From contig DRKO01000269.1 of the NCBI GenBank assembly GCA_011051745.1, positions 1 to 7,273 on the forward strand: a DNA stretch of 7,273 bases, read 5' to 3'. The notes under the pieces are model-generated. The model made no database searches and was not told the origin of the DNA. It was given only the letters and a program-made list of their open reading frames with translations. This DNA is from Chloroflexota bacterium (GTDB lineage Bacteria > Chloroflexota > Anaerolineae > Aggregatilineales > UBA3940). The position numbers and the translations under genes were made by a program. Of the stretch, positions 1-6,410 are shown piece after piece. How positions within the stretch are numbered: position 1 is the first letter of the stretch; every line of letters begins with the position of its first letter.

Positions 1-63
1 ACCTGACAGGAAAAAGGTGTAAAAGCCCTCAAATAACTGCCCAGCACACACCGGGGTGCCACC

Positions 64-67
64 GGAG
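64..67 (+). promoter_or_regulatory. Ribosome binding site of the PBP gene
   Basis: GGAG lies 7 bases before the ATG at 75, which supports that start; the protein then begins directly with a short basic stretch and a membrane anchor. The remaining bases 1-63 show no convincing promoter hexamer pair and no recognisable end of an upstream gene. The stretch CACCGGGGTGCCACCGG just before the site can form small alternative hairpins, but these are too short to call a regulator. Confidence 0.6.
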
Positions 68-74
68 CCGCAGA

Positions 75-2543
75 ATGCGTTACCGATGGGGCGTTGTAGT
101 GGGCTTGCTGGTGGTCCTCCTGGGCAGCGCCGGGCTTGGGATTCGCGCCTGGCTCTTCACCGATCTTCCCGATGTGGACGATCTGGACGCGGGGCTGCAC
201 ACTCCCTCCATACGCATTACGGATCGGTACGGGCGGCTACTCTACGAGGTGATGGGAGAGGCCAGAGGACGGCACACCGTTGTTCCCCTCGAAGCGATCC
301 CATCGGAATGTGTGCAGGCCACAATCGCCACCGAGGACGCCAATTTCTACACCAACCCCGGCGTTGATCTGCTGGCCGTCATCCGCGCTGTCTGGATCAA
401 CCTGCGGGGAGGAGAGGTGATCTCCGGCGCCAGCACAATCACTCAGCAGGTGGCACGTAATCTCCTGCTCACCCCGGAAGAACGCGCCGAGCGGACACTG
501 ACACGCAAGCTACGGGAAAGCATTCTGGCTTATCGGCTGGCCCGCCGCTACGACAAGGAAGACATCCTGGCGCTTTACCTCAACCAGACCTACTACGGCA
601 ATCTGGCCTATGGGATTGACGCTGCCGCGCGTGCTTACTTCGGGAAGTCGGTTTCCGATTTGAATCTGGCGGAATGTGCCCTGCTGGCAGGCTTACCGCA
701 GGCCCCAGCACTGTACGATCCCCTCACCAACCCCGACGCCGCCCGCGAGCGTCAGGCTGTTGTGCTGGGACTGATGACTGAAAAAGGGATTATCAGCGAG
801 GGGGCGGCGGAAGCAGCCCGCCGCGAGCCGCTCGCCTTCGCCAGCGAGCGGTACAATCTTGAAGCGCCTCATTTCGTGATGAGCGTTTATGCCCGGCTTG
901 AAGAACTGCTTCCCCCCGAAACACTTCGCAGAGGCGGGCTGGTAGTGCGGACATCCCTCGATCTGGACTGGCAACACACCGCCGAGCGGATCATCCGCCA
1001 GCAGCTTGAGCAACTCAACGATCCACCAGGGGACGAGCCGCCCCACAATGCCCACAACGCAGCGCTCGTTGCGCTCGACCCGCACACCGGGCAGGTGCTT
1101 GCCCTGGTGGGCAGTCCCGACTACTTCGACCCCGCGATCAGCGGTTCTATCAATTTAGCGATCGCTCCCCGGCAGCCGGGTTCGACGATGAAGCCGTTCA
1201 CCTACGCGGTCGCGTTCGACCCGACCCACCCCGATCCGTGGACGCCCGCCACTATGGTTCTCGACGTGCGCACCTCTTTTATCACACGAGAGGGATTCGC
1301 TTATACGCCTCTTAACTACGACCGGCGAGAGCACGGTCCGGTACTTGTGCGCGAGGCGCTGGCTTCCAGTTACAACATTCCGGCGGTGATTGCCCTGAAT
1401 ACGATCGGAGTGGACAGTCTGCTCGCCTTCGTAGCACGGCTGGGGATCACCACCTTCTCAGCACCGGAGAATTACGATCTATCCCTGACACTGGGAGGAG
1501 GAGAGGTACGTCTGCTGGAACTGACAGCCGCTTATGCAGCCTTCGCGAACGGAGGCCGGGCTGTCAGGCCGGTGATGATTCTGGAAGTCAGCGATGCAGA
1601 AGGAACGGTGCTCTTCTCACAGAGCTCCGGAGTAGGGGGGCAGGTGATGGACCCGCGCGTGGCTTGGCTCATCAGCGACATTCTGAGCGACAATAACGCC
1701 CGTGCACCGGCTTTCACCACCCACAGTATCCTTCAGATCGGGCGACCGGCAGCCGTCAAAACAGGGACGACGACCGATTTTCGCGATAACTGGACGGTTG
1801 GCTTCACCCCGAATCTGGTCACGGGAGTATGGGTCGGCAACGCGGACGGCAGCCCGATGTTCGATGTGAGCGGGATAAGCGGGGCTGGGCCGATCTGGCA
1901 TCACTTCATGCGGGCCGTACTGCGGGGCCAGCCAGAACTCGACTTTGAGCAGCCGGAGGGACTGGTACAGGTCGAGATTTGCTCTCTCTCAGGGCTGCTT
2001 CCCACTCCCGACTGCCCGTACACCCGCAGGGAGTGGTTCATTGCGGGGACAGAGCCTGCCGAACCGGATACATTCTATCAGCGCGTCACAATTGACACCG
2101 CTACAGGCCTGCCTGCCGATGCGACAACTCCACCAGAACGCCGCCGCGAGGAGGTTTTTCTTGACCTGCCACCGCAGGCGCACGAGTGGGCACGCCGCGA
2201 AGGATTGCCGCTGCTTCCCGATCAGATGGCCCTGTCAGTAAACAATCCCCGGCCGATCCTGTTCAGCGTCGTATCACCAGAGGCCAACACGATCTACCGG
2301 ATAGACGCCGCCCTGCCGATTGAAGCACAACGGCTGCGGGTTGTGGCCGTTGGACCGCCCGGCCTGCACGATGTGACGATTTACCTGGATGATAGCCTGC
2401 TGGCAAGGATTGAGTCGCCACCCTTTGAGACATGGTGGACGCTTCGGACGGGCACACACACGATTTATGCCACAGGGATTACGGCTCAGGGAGAGCACAT
2501 CATGAGTGACACGATCTCCTTCCTCGTCAACCCAGCGGAGTAA
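75..2543 (+). CDS. pbpC: Class A penicillin-binding protein, PBP1C-like (glycosyltransferase/transpeptidase)
   Basis: Bifunctional peptidoglycan synthase of 822 aa that polymerises lipid II (GT51 domain) and cross-links stem peptides (transpeptidase domain) on the outer face of the membrane. Residues 5-23 form an uncleaved signal anchor. The GT51 domain (about 48-225) shows E87-D88 of the catalytic motif, GASTITQQ at 118-125, the RKLRE motif with E148, YLNQTYYG at 168-175 and the LAGLPQAP motif at 204-211. The transpeptidase domain (about 327-620) has the nucleophile motif S370-T-M-K373, S432-Y-N434 and K562-T-G564, so all active-site motifs are intact. A cysteine pair C636/C647 follows, then a C-terminal beta-rich domain (about 724-818) resembling the BiPBP_C domain of PBP1C. 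That tail makes PBP1C more likely than PBP1A; E. coli PBP1C is about 770 aa. The histidine usual after the first catalytic motif is replaced by N94. First gene of an apparent operon with endonuclease V and an ACT protein. Function class is secure; the exact PBP subtype less so. Confidence 0.93.
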   Translation: MRYRWGVVVGLLVVLLGSAGLGIRAWLFTDLPDVDDLDAGLHTPSIRITDRYGRLLYEVMGEARGRHTVVPLEAIPSECVQATIATEDANFYTNPGVDLLAVIRAVWINLRGGEVISGASTITQQVARNLLLTPEERAERTLTRKLRESILAYRLARRYDKEDILALYLNQTYYGNLAYGIDAAARAYFGKSVSDLNLAECALLAGLPQAPALYDPLTNPDAARERQAVVLGLMTEKGIISEGAAEAARREPLAFASERYNLEAPHFVMSVYARLEELLPPETLRRGGLVVRTSLDLDWQHTAERIIRQQLEQLNDPPGDEPPHNAHNAALVALDPHTGQVLALVGSPDYFDPAISGSINLAIAPRQPGSTMKPFTYAVAFDPTHPDPWTPATMVLDVRTSFITREGFAYTPLNYDRREHGPVLVREALASSYNIPAVIALNTIGVDSLLAFVARLGITTFSAPENYDLSLTLGGGEVRLLELTAAYAAFANGGRAVRPVMILEVSDAEGTVLFSQSSGVGGQVMDPRVAWLISDILSDNNARAPAFTTHSILQIGRPAAVKTGTTTDFRDNWTVGFTPNLVTGVWVGNADGSPMFDVSGISGAGPIWHHFMRAVLRGQPELDFEQPEGLVQVEICSLSGLLPTPDCPYTRREWFIAGTEPAEPDTFYQRVTIDTATGLPADATTPPERRREEVFLDLPPQAHEWARREGLPLLPDQMALSVNNPRPILFSVVSPEANTIYRIDAALPIEAQRLRVVAVGPPGLHDVTIYLDDSLLARIESPPFETWWTLRTGTHTIYATGITAQGEHIMSDTISFLVNPAE
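2537..2540 (+). promoter_or_regulatory. Ribosome binding site deciding the endonuclease V start
   Basis: GGAG inside the last codons of the upstream PBP gene lies 7 bases before the ATG at 2548. It selects 2548 over the in-frame ATG at 2506, which would overlap the PBP gene by 38 bases and add 14 residues (MTRSPSSSTQRSKA) unlike the family. Placement inside the upstream gene suggests translational coupling. Confidence 0.7.
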
Positions 2544-2547
2544 AGCC

Positions 2548-3210
2548 ATGATAGAGGGCATTCCCCACCCCTGGAATCTGCCGCCAGGCGAGGCCATCGC
2601 CCTGCAGAACAGGCTGGCGGCCCAGGTTGACACACAAACCCCCATTGATCTGGACAACCTGGAGCTGGTCGCCGGGGTGGACGTTAGCGTCAAGCACGAC
2701 GTCAGCCGGGCAGCGATCGTCATCCTGACATACCCGGAACTGAGTGTGATCGAAGCTGTCACGGCGCGGATGCCCACCACTTACCCCTACATCAGCGGGT
2801 TGCTCAGCTTCCGCGAGGGGCCGGTAATTCTGGCCGCACATGAAAAGCTGCAACACCAGCCGGATGCCTATATCTTCGACGGGCAGGGGATTGCCCATCC
2901 CCGCCGGATAGGGATCGCCAGCCACATCGGGCTGTGGCTGGATTCACCGACGATCGGCTGCGGGAAAACCCGGTTGGTCGGCTGGCACAAGCCAGTTGGG
3001 CCTGAGAAAGGCATGTATCAACCACTGTGGCATAAGGGTGAGCAGATCGGCGTGGTGCTGCGCACACGCACCAACGTGAAGCCGGTTTACGTCTCTGTCG
3101 GACACCGCGCCACGCTCGAAACGGCGCGTGAACTGGTGCTGCGCTGCACAACACGCTACCGCTTGCCGGAGCCGATCCGCGCCGCACATCGCATTGCAGG
3201 GGAATTTTAG
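2548..3210 (+). CDS. nfi: Endonuclease V (deoxyinosine 3'-endonuclease)
   Basis: Cytosolic repair nuclease of 220 aa. The family cleaves the second phosphodiester bond 3' of deoxyinosine, and less often other deaminated or mismatched bases, with Mg2+. The metal-binding and catalytic residues known from the Thermotoga enzyme are present: D45 (AGVDVS), E90 (LSFREGP), D111 with H117 (FDGQGIAHPR) and K140 (GCGKTRL). The strand-separating wedge motif, usually PYIPG, reads PYISG at 80-84, keeping the tyrosine (Y81) but replacing the proline by S83. The conserved RIGIASHIGL (120-129), GWHKPVG-like segment (145-151) and C-terminal PEPIRAAH (207-214) are also present, and length is normal. The gene starts 4 bases after the PBP stop and its stop overlaps the next start by one base, so it is the middle gene of a coupled operon. 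Identity is near certain; the choice of start is likely. Confidence 0.96.
   Translation: MIEGIPHPWNLPPGEAIALQNRLAAQVDTQTPIDLDNLELVAGVDVSVKHDVSRAAIVILTYPELSVIEAVTARMPTTYPYISGLLSFREGPVILAAHEKLQHQPDAYIFDGQGIAHPRRIGIASHIGLWLDSPTIGCGKTRLVGWHKPVGPEKGMYQPLWHKGEQIGVVLRTRTNVKPVYVSVGHRATLETARELVLRCTTRYRLPEPIRAAHRIAGEF
3198..3203 (+). promoter_or_regulatory. Ribosome binding site for the GTG-start ACT protein
   Basis: AGGGGA within the last codons of endonuclease V lies 6 bases before a GTG at 3210-3212. The G of that GTG is the last base of the upstream TAG stop (TAGTG), a classic stop-start overlap for coupled translation. This supports GTG at 3210 over the in-frame TTG at 3240. Confidence 0.7.
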
Positions 3211-3602
3211 TGACGAACAGCGGCCTGCCTCTTTCCGTATTGCCGGGGACGTTCGCGATCTGCCGATTAGGTGCGGAGGCTCCTATCCCAACCTGGATAG
3301 AGGGAGACTTCCTTGCCATTACCCGGACGGTTGATGAACTATCCATCGTTTGCCCGGCGGCCTGCGTGCCGGAAGAGATTCAACAGGAAGGAGGCTGGCG
3401 ATGCCTGAAGGTCAGAGGGCCGCTTGACTTTGCGCTGACCGGCGTGCTGGCTTCGCTGGCCGGGCCGCTGGCTGAGGCTGAGATCAGTCTCTTTGCCATC
3501 TCAACCTATGAGACGGACTACGTGCTGGTCAGGGAGGCCGATCTCCAGAAGGCTATTAAGGTGTTACTGCAGGCAGGGCATCACTTCTCTGACGAGCGCT
3601 GA
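3210..3602 (+). CDS. Stand-alone ACT-domain protein (CASTOR/ACT_7-like, COG3603-type)
   Basis: Small soluble protein of 130 aa that probably binds an amino acid. The N-terminal half carries the family's LPGTFAICRL (10-20) and the ITRTVDELSIVCP segment (37-49). The C-terminal half (about 63-126) is an ACT-like fold with G70-P71-L72-D73-F74, an alternating helix, and the signature ISLFAISTYETDYVLV (92-107), shared with the ACT modules of aspartokinases and CASTOR arginine sensors. No catalytic domain or DNA-binding domain is attached, so it could act as an amino-acid sensor partner or as a small binding protein; the ligand cannot be told from sequence. It starts with GTG overlapping the endonuclease V stop by one base and ends 14 bases from the convergent transporter gene. 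Family assignment is good; biological role is unknown. Confidence 0.87.
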   Translation: MTNSGLPLSVLPGTFAICRLGAEAPIPTWIEGDFLAITRTVDELSIVCPAACVPEEIQQEGGWRCLKVRGPLDFALTGVLASLAGPLAEAEISLFAISTYETDYVLVREADLQKAIKVLLQAGHHFSDER

Positions 3603-3616
3603 ACGGTTCGATCGGA

Positions 3617-4534
3617 CTATTTCACCGGGCTTGCGGGCTGCTCCTGCGGGGTCACCGGCTGGCGCTTCCGGGTGTTGACGATCCCGATCCCGGCTATAAC
3701 CAGCGCCGCGCCCCCACCCAGAAACCAGTCCAGACGTTCACGGAGAAAGATCACGCCCAGCACAACCCCGACCACAGGGATCACATAGGTGACCATAGTA
3801 GCACGGGTGGCCCCGATGCTCTGGAGCAGGTAGAAGTACAGGATATAAGCCACGCACGTTCCCAGCAGGCCCAGCCAGACCAGCGCCAGCCAGGTCAACG
3901 GCAGGGCCGGTAACCCGAAAGGCGACTCGAAAACCGGGACGGCCAGCCAGACCACCGTATCCGCGACGGCCAGCGAAGCAAACGCCTGCAGGATGGGAGA
4001 GACTTCGTGCAGGTTTCGCCGGGCGAACACCGAACTGCTGGCGTAGGAAATAGCCGCCACCAGCACGGCTAACTGTCCGAGCACCGCGTCACGACCGGCT
4101 CCGTATCCGACATCACGCCCCACAAGCAGCACCACCCCGCCGAAGCCGGTCAGCAGGCCGATCGCTTTCCTCAGGGTGATGCGCTCATCGTGCAGGAACA
4201 GGTGGGCGATCACCAGGGTAAACAGGGGGACCGCGCCGTTCAGGATTGAGGCCACGCTGGAATCAATGTGCTGCTCGCCCCATGAGATCAACACGAAGGG
4301 GAGGGCGGTGTTTGTAACACCCAGCATCCCCAGTCCGACCCAGAGCCAGCGTCGGGAGGGTAAGGAGGGCCGCCATAGCAAGACGGCGACCAGCAACCCT
4401 AACACGCCGAACAACAACCTCAGGGCCACCAGCGCAAAGGGGCCGATCTCCTCAAGAGCGATCTTGATCCACAGGAACGAGGACCCCCAGATCGCCCCAA
4501 GAAGTATGAATAACACCCAGTCCCTAAGTTTCAT
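3617..4534 (-). CDS. EamA-domain transporter of the drug/metabolite transporter (DMT) superfamily
   Basis: Inner-membrane protein of 305 aa with ten predicted helices arranged as two EamA repeats (about 6-138 and 153-286). Helix 1 has the usual GAIWGSSFLWIK stretch (13-24) ending in a lysine. Each repeat shows the typical helix followed by a basic or acidic loop: SILNGAVPLFTLVIAHLFLHDE (96-117) and the TYVIPVVGVVLGVIFLRERL region (249-268). The short C-terminal tail is polar and rich in proline and glutamine. Members export or import small metabolites such as amino acids or nucleosides by secondary transport; the substrate is not predictable here. An AAGGA site (4541-4545) lies 6 bases before the ATG. 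The gene converges tail to tail with the ACT gene and has no co-oriented gene close enough for a tight operon. Family is secure, substrate open. Confidence 0.92.
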   Translation of the reverse strand: MKLRDWVLFILLGAIWGSSFLWIKIALEEIGPFALVALRLLFGVLGLLVAVLLWRPSLPSRRWLWVGLGMLGVTNTALPFVLISWGEQHIDSSVASILNGAVPLFTLVIAHLFLHDERITLRKAIGLLTGFGGVVLLVGRDVGYGAGRDAVLGQLAVLVAAISYASSSVFARRNLHEVSPILQAFASLAVADTVVWLAVPVFESPFGLPALPLTWLALVWLGLLGTCVAYILYFYLLQSIGATRATMVTYVIPVVGVVLGVIFLRERLDWFLGGGAALVIAGIGIVNTRKRQPVTPQEQPASPVK

Positions 4535-4654
4535 GAGGAATCCTTGGAAAGAATCGTCCTCTCCCTGCCGCGTGGAAGGCAGAACGCAAGACCTCGATTC
4601 AGGTCAGTTGCAGGGGCCTGCTTCAGTGGGGCCTGATTGTAAACGGGAAGAACC
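4535..4654 (-). promoter_or_regulatory. Upstream region of the DMT transporter, no clear promoter
   Basis: This stretch between the dehydrogenase terminators and the transporter start must hold the transporter's promoter if it is an independent unit. I find no convincing -35/-10 pair. It contains the ribosome binding site AAGGA (4541-4545), a small dyad CTGCC/GGCAG (4565-4569 and 4578-4582) and two exact copies of GGGGCCTG (4613-4620 and 4628-4635) spaced 15 bases apart. These could be regulatory but are short enough to be chance. Confidence 0.3.
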
Positions 4655-4685
4655 AAAAAGCCCACCCGGACGTGTCCGCGCTGGC
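4655..4685 (-). terminator. Second terminator-like hairpin downstream of the dehydrogenase
   Basis: Read on the - strand, GCCAGCGCGGA and TCCGGGTGGGC (+ strand 4675-4685 and 4660-4670) pair with two mismatches and one G-U around a CACG loop. The stem is followed directly by five T (A-run at 4655-4659) and TGGTT. This has the shape of a rho-independent terminator lying about 85 bases after the dehydrogenase stop and before the transporter gene. Confidence 0.55.
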
Positions 4686-4710
4686 AGATGATCCTTCGCG
4701 AACGCCAATC

Positions 4711-4741
4711 GAAAGGAGGGGGCGCTTCTCGTGCCCCCTCC
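4711..4741 (-). terminator. Terminator hairpin of the dehydrogenase gene
   Basis: An 11-base-pair stem, GGAGGGGGCGC (4715-4725) with GTGCCCCCTCC (4731-4741), closes a 5-base loop and contains a single G-T pair. It begins 29 bases after the dehydrogenase stop codon. On the - strand it is followed by TTTCGATT, a short, imperfect T tract. The stem is very GC-rich and strong; the weak T tract may be why a second hairpin follows. Confidence 0.65.
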
Positions 4742-4770
4742 CGGTAATCAGGCCGGAACGCTTCGCGCCG

Positions 4771-6177
4771 TCAGATGTGGATGTACCCACCCACCAGACC
4801 GTGTGCGGCCTCCATCAGAACCTCGCTCAGTGTCGGATGAGCGTGTACGTTACGCGCGATCTCCTCGGCGGTCAGTTCTGCATTATGGGCCAGCGTGTAC
4901 TCCGGCAAAAGCTCGGTGACATCCGGGCCGATCATGTGAGCACCCAGAATCTCGCCGTAGCGGGCGTCAGTCACCAGCTTGACAAAGCCCAGCGACTCGC
5001 CCAGCCCCAGCGCCTTACCGTTGGCCTGGAAGGGGAAACGGGCCACACTGACCTCGTACCCGGCCTCTCTGGCCTGCTCTTCAGTGTACCCGAAGCTGGC
5101 GATCTGCGGCTGGCAATAGGTGCAGCGGGGCATCATCCTGTAGTCAAGTTCCACTGTCTCGTGCCCGGCGATGGTCTCCGCCGCGACGATCCCCATCGCG
5201 CTGCCCACGTGCGCCAGCATCAGCTTGCCTGTCACGTCACCGATGGCATAGACGTTCGGCACGTTCGTGCGCATGTGCTCGTCTATCTCAATAAAACCGC
5301 CACGCTCGGTGAGCCTGACACCCAGATTCTCCAGCCCGAAGCCTTCAACGTTGGGGGCAAACCCGATCGCCACCAGGACTTTCTCGGCTTCAAGCGTTTG
5401 CTCACCATCCGGGCCAGAGACCTTAACGGCTGCGCCCGCACCCGTCCTCTCAACCGCTTCAACGCGCGTGCCGGTCATGAATTTGATCTTCAGCCGCTTA
5501 TAAGCCTTTTCCAGCTCCGCGCTGATGTCCGGGTCCTCCAGAGGGGCAAGACGATCCAGCATCTCAACGATGGTCACGTCGGCCCCATAGCTGGCCCAGA
5601 TGTAGCTGAACTCCAGCCCGATCGGCCCTGCACCCACCACCACAACCTGCTGAGGCACGCTGTCTGAGAGGATGGCAGGGAGATAGGAGACGATAACATC
5701 GTCTTTATCCAGTTCGATCCCCGGAATGGTGCGCGGATGCGCTCCGGTTGCGATGACGAGGTTCCTGAAAGTGAGCGTTTCCTCGCCGCCGTCATTCAGC
5801 GCGACGGTGAGTGTATTGGCGTCCCTGATCGTCCCCCAGCCTTCGTAGGTGTCTATCTTGTTCTTCTTCATCAAGAAGCCAACACCCTTAACCAGCCGAC
5901 CACTGACCTGGCGACTGCGCTTGAATGCCACCTGATAATCTACTTCGAGGTTCTCAAAGCTGAATCCAAACTCTTTAGCCCGGTGCCGGACGATATGAGC
6001 CAGCTCCGCGTTCCTGAGCAATGCTTTTGAGGGAATACACCCAACATTAAGGCAGACGCCCCCCCAGTACTTCTTCTCAACAATGGCAACCTTCAGGCCA
6101 AGCTGCGCGGCACGGATGGCACAGACGTACCCGCCGGGGCCTGCACCGAGAATGACGACATCATACTCGCTGGGCAT
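4771..6177 (-). CDS. lpdA: Dihydrolipoyl dehydrogenase (E3)
   Basis: Flavoprotein disulfide reductase of 468 aa that reoxidises dihydrolipoamide on pyruvate, 2-oxoglutarate or branched-chain 2-oxoacid dehydrogenase complexes, or on the glycine cleavage H protein, passing electrons through FAD to NAD+. Visible features in order: FAD-binding GAGPGG (11-16), the redox disulfide C42-LNVG-C47, an ATGAHP segment (143-148), NAD-binding GAGPIG (182-187), the second FAD motif AIGDV (311-315), and the dimer-interface domain ending in HAHPTLSE (445-452) with the catalytic H447-E452 pair. Length is typical; there is no N-terminal lipoyl domain. A C352-T-Y-C355 pair sits at the start of the interface domain (PRCTYCQPQ). 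A strong AAGGAGA site (6182-6188) supports the ATG. No E1, E2 or H-protein gene is in the window, so the complex served is not known. A homologous reductase with other substrates is unlikely given the HxHPTLSE ending. Confidence 0.94.
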   Translation of the reverse strand: MPSEYDVVILGAGPGGYVCAIRAAQLGLKVAIVEKKYWGGVCLNVGCIPSKALLRNAELAHIVRHRAKEFGFSFENLEVDYQVAFKRSRQVSGRLVKGVGFLMKKNKIDTYEGWGTIRDANTLTVALNDGGEETLTFRNLVIATGAHPRTIPGIELDKDDVIVSYLPAILSDSVPQQVVVVGAGPIGLEFSYIWASYGADVTIVEMLDRLAPLEDPDISAELEKAYKRLKIKFMTGTRVEAVERTGAGAAVKVSGPDGEQTLEAEKVLVAIGFAPNVEGFGLENLGVRLTERGGFIEIDEHMRTNVPNVYAIGDVTGKLMLAHVGSAMGIVAAETIAGHETVELDYRMMPRCTYCQPQIASFGYTEEQAREAGYEVSVARFPFQANGKALGLGESLGFVKLVTDARYGEILGAHMIGPDVTELLPEYTLAHNAELTAEEIARNVHAHPTLSEVLMEAAHGLVGGYIHI

Positions 6178-6181
6178 GATT

Positions 6182-6188
6182 TCTCCTT
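6182..6188 (-). promoter_or_regulatory. Ribosome binding site of the dihydrolipoyl dehydrogenase
   Basis: On the - strand AAGGAGA lies 4 bases (GGAG 5 bases) before the ATG at 6177, a near-perfect match to the 16S anti-Shine-Dalgarno. It fixes the start used here. Confidence 0.75.
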
Positions 6189-6237
6189 TTTGAATCGGTT
6201 AGCAGGGCTACCAGCAACCAACAGGGTAACTCCTGTA

Positions 6238-6266
6238 ATTGTAATTCGGGAGCGGCGGGCTTTCCA
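6238..6266 (-). promoter_or_regulatory. Possible sigma70-like promoter for the dehydrogenase
   Basis: On the - strand TGGAAA (6261-6266, 4 of 6 matches to the -35 consensus) and TACAAT (6238-6243, 5 of 6 matches to the -10) are 17 bases apart, giving a leader of about 50 bases. The -10 lies within a small imperfect dyad CTCCTG/CGGGAG (about 6230-6252, one G-U pair) and a doubled GTAATT. The assignment is plausible but the -35 is weak. Confidence 0.4.
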
Positions 6267-6308
6267 GAGCGCCTCTCCCCTCTGAACATCTGTGAACTGC
6301 CCTCAGGC

Positions 6309-6336
6309 TTGATTATCCTCCTGCCCTGACTATACT
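6309..6336 (+). promoter_or_regulatory. Sigma70-like promoter for the four-helix membrane protein
   Basis: TTGATT (6309-6314) and TATACT (6331-6336) are separated by 16 bases, so start of transcription is expected near 6343 with a leader of about 65-70 bases. It is the best promoter match in the window and points at the gene starting at 6411. Confidence 0.6.
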
Positions 6337-6353
6337 TGATGATGGAATCAGGG
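6324..6353. repeat. Inverted repeat CCCTGA-N18-TCAGGG around the -10 element
   Basis: Exact 6-base arms at 6324-6329 and 6348-6353 bracket the -10 hexamer and the expected transcription start of the rightward promoter. A related near-palindrome GCCCTCAGGC (6299-6308) abuts the -35. The arrangement suits a repressor operator, but arms are short and no cognate regulator is identified. Confidence 0.35.
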
Positions 6354-6397
6354 ACCGATCCACCTGAATGCTGACAATACCGGGACTGTACGCCAAC

Positions 6398-6403
6398 AGG
6401 AGG
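6398..6403 (+). promoter_or_regulatory. Ribosome binding site of the four-helix membrane protein
   Basis: AGGAGG, the full Shine-Dalgarno consensus, lies 7 bases before the ATG at 6411. It is strong support that this small unrecognised gene is real and well translated. Confidence 0.8.
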
Positions 6404-6410
6404 CATTGCG

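Noticed and set aside
1..40. Possible promoter from CTGACA (3-8) with an A-rich stretch at 31-36 for the PBP operon
   Set aside because: The spacing of about 22 bases is too long and the -10 match is poor; the real promoter probably lies left of the window.
1159..1166. GCGATCGC octamer, the HIP1 palindrome enriched in cyanobacteria
   Set aside because: I noticed only one copy in the window, so it is not evidence for a cyanobacterial host.
2506..2547. Longer endonuclease V start at the ATG at 2506
   Set aside because: It would overlap the PBP coding region by 38 bases and add a serine-rich extension absent from the family; the ATG at 2548 has a well-spaced GGAG.
2274..2780. Open frame of 168 codons on the - strand across the PBP/endonuclease V junction
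   Set aside because: It crosses two well-supported genes in antisense and its peptide shows no domain character.
4176..4691. Open frame of 171 codons on the + strand over the start of the transporter gene
   Set aside because: It is antisense to the first helices of a clear EamA protein and yields a low-complexity polar peptide; it also runs through both terminator hairpins.
4672..5667. Open frame of 331 codons on the + strand, opposite the dihydrolipoyl dehydrogenase
   Set aside because: It lies wholly antisense to most of a clearly conserved enzyme, its translation is histidine- and arginine-rich low-similarity sequence, and it has no ribosome binding site of note. Long antisense frames are expected in GC-rich genes.
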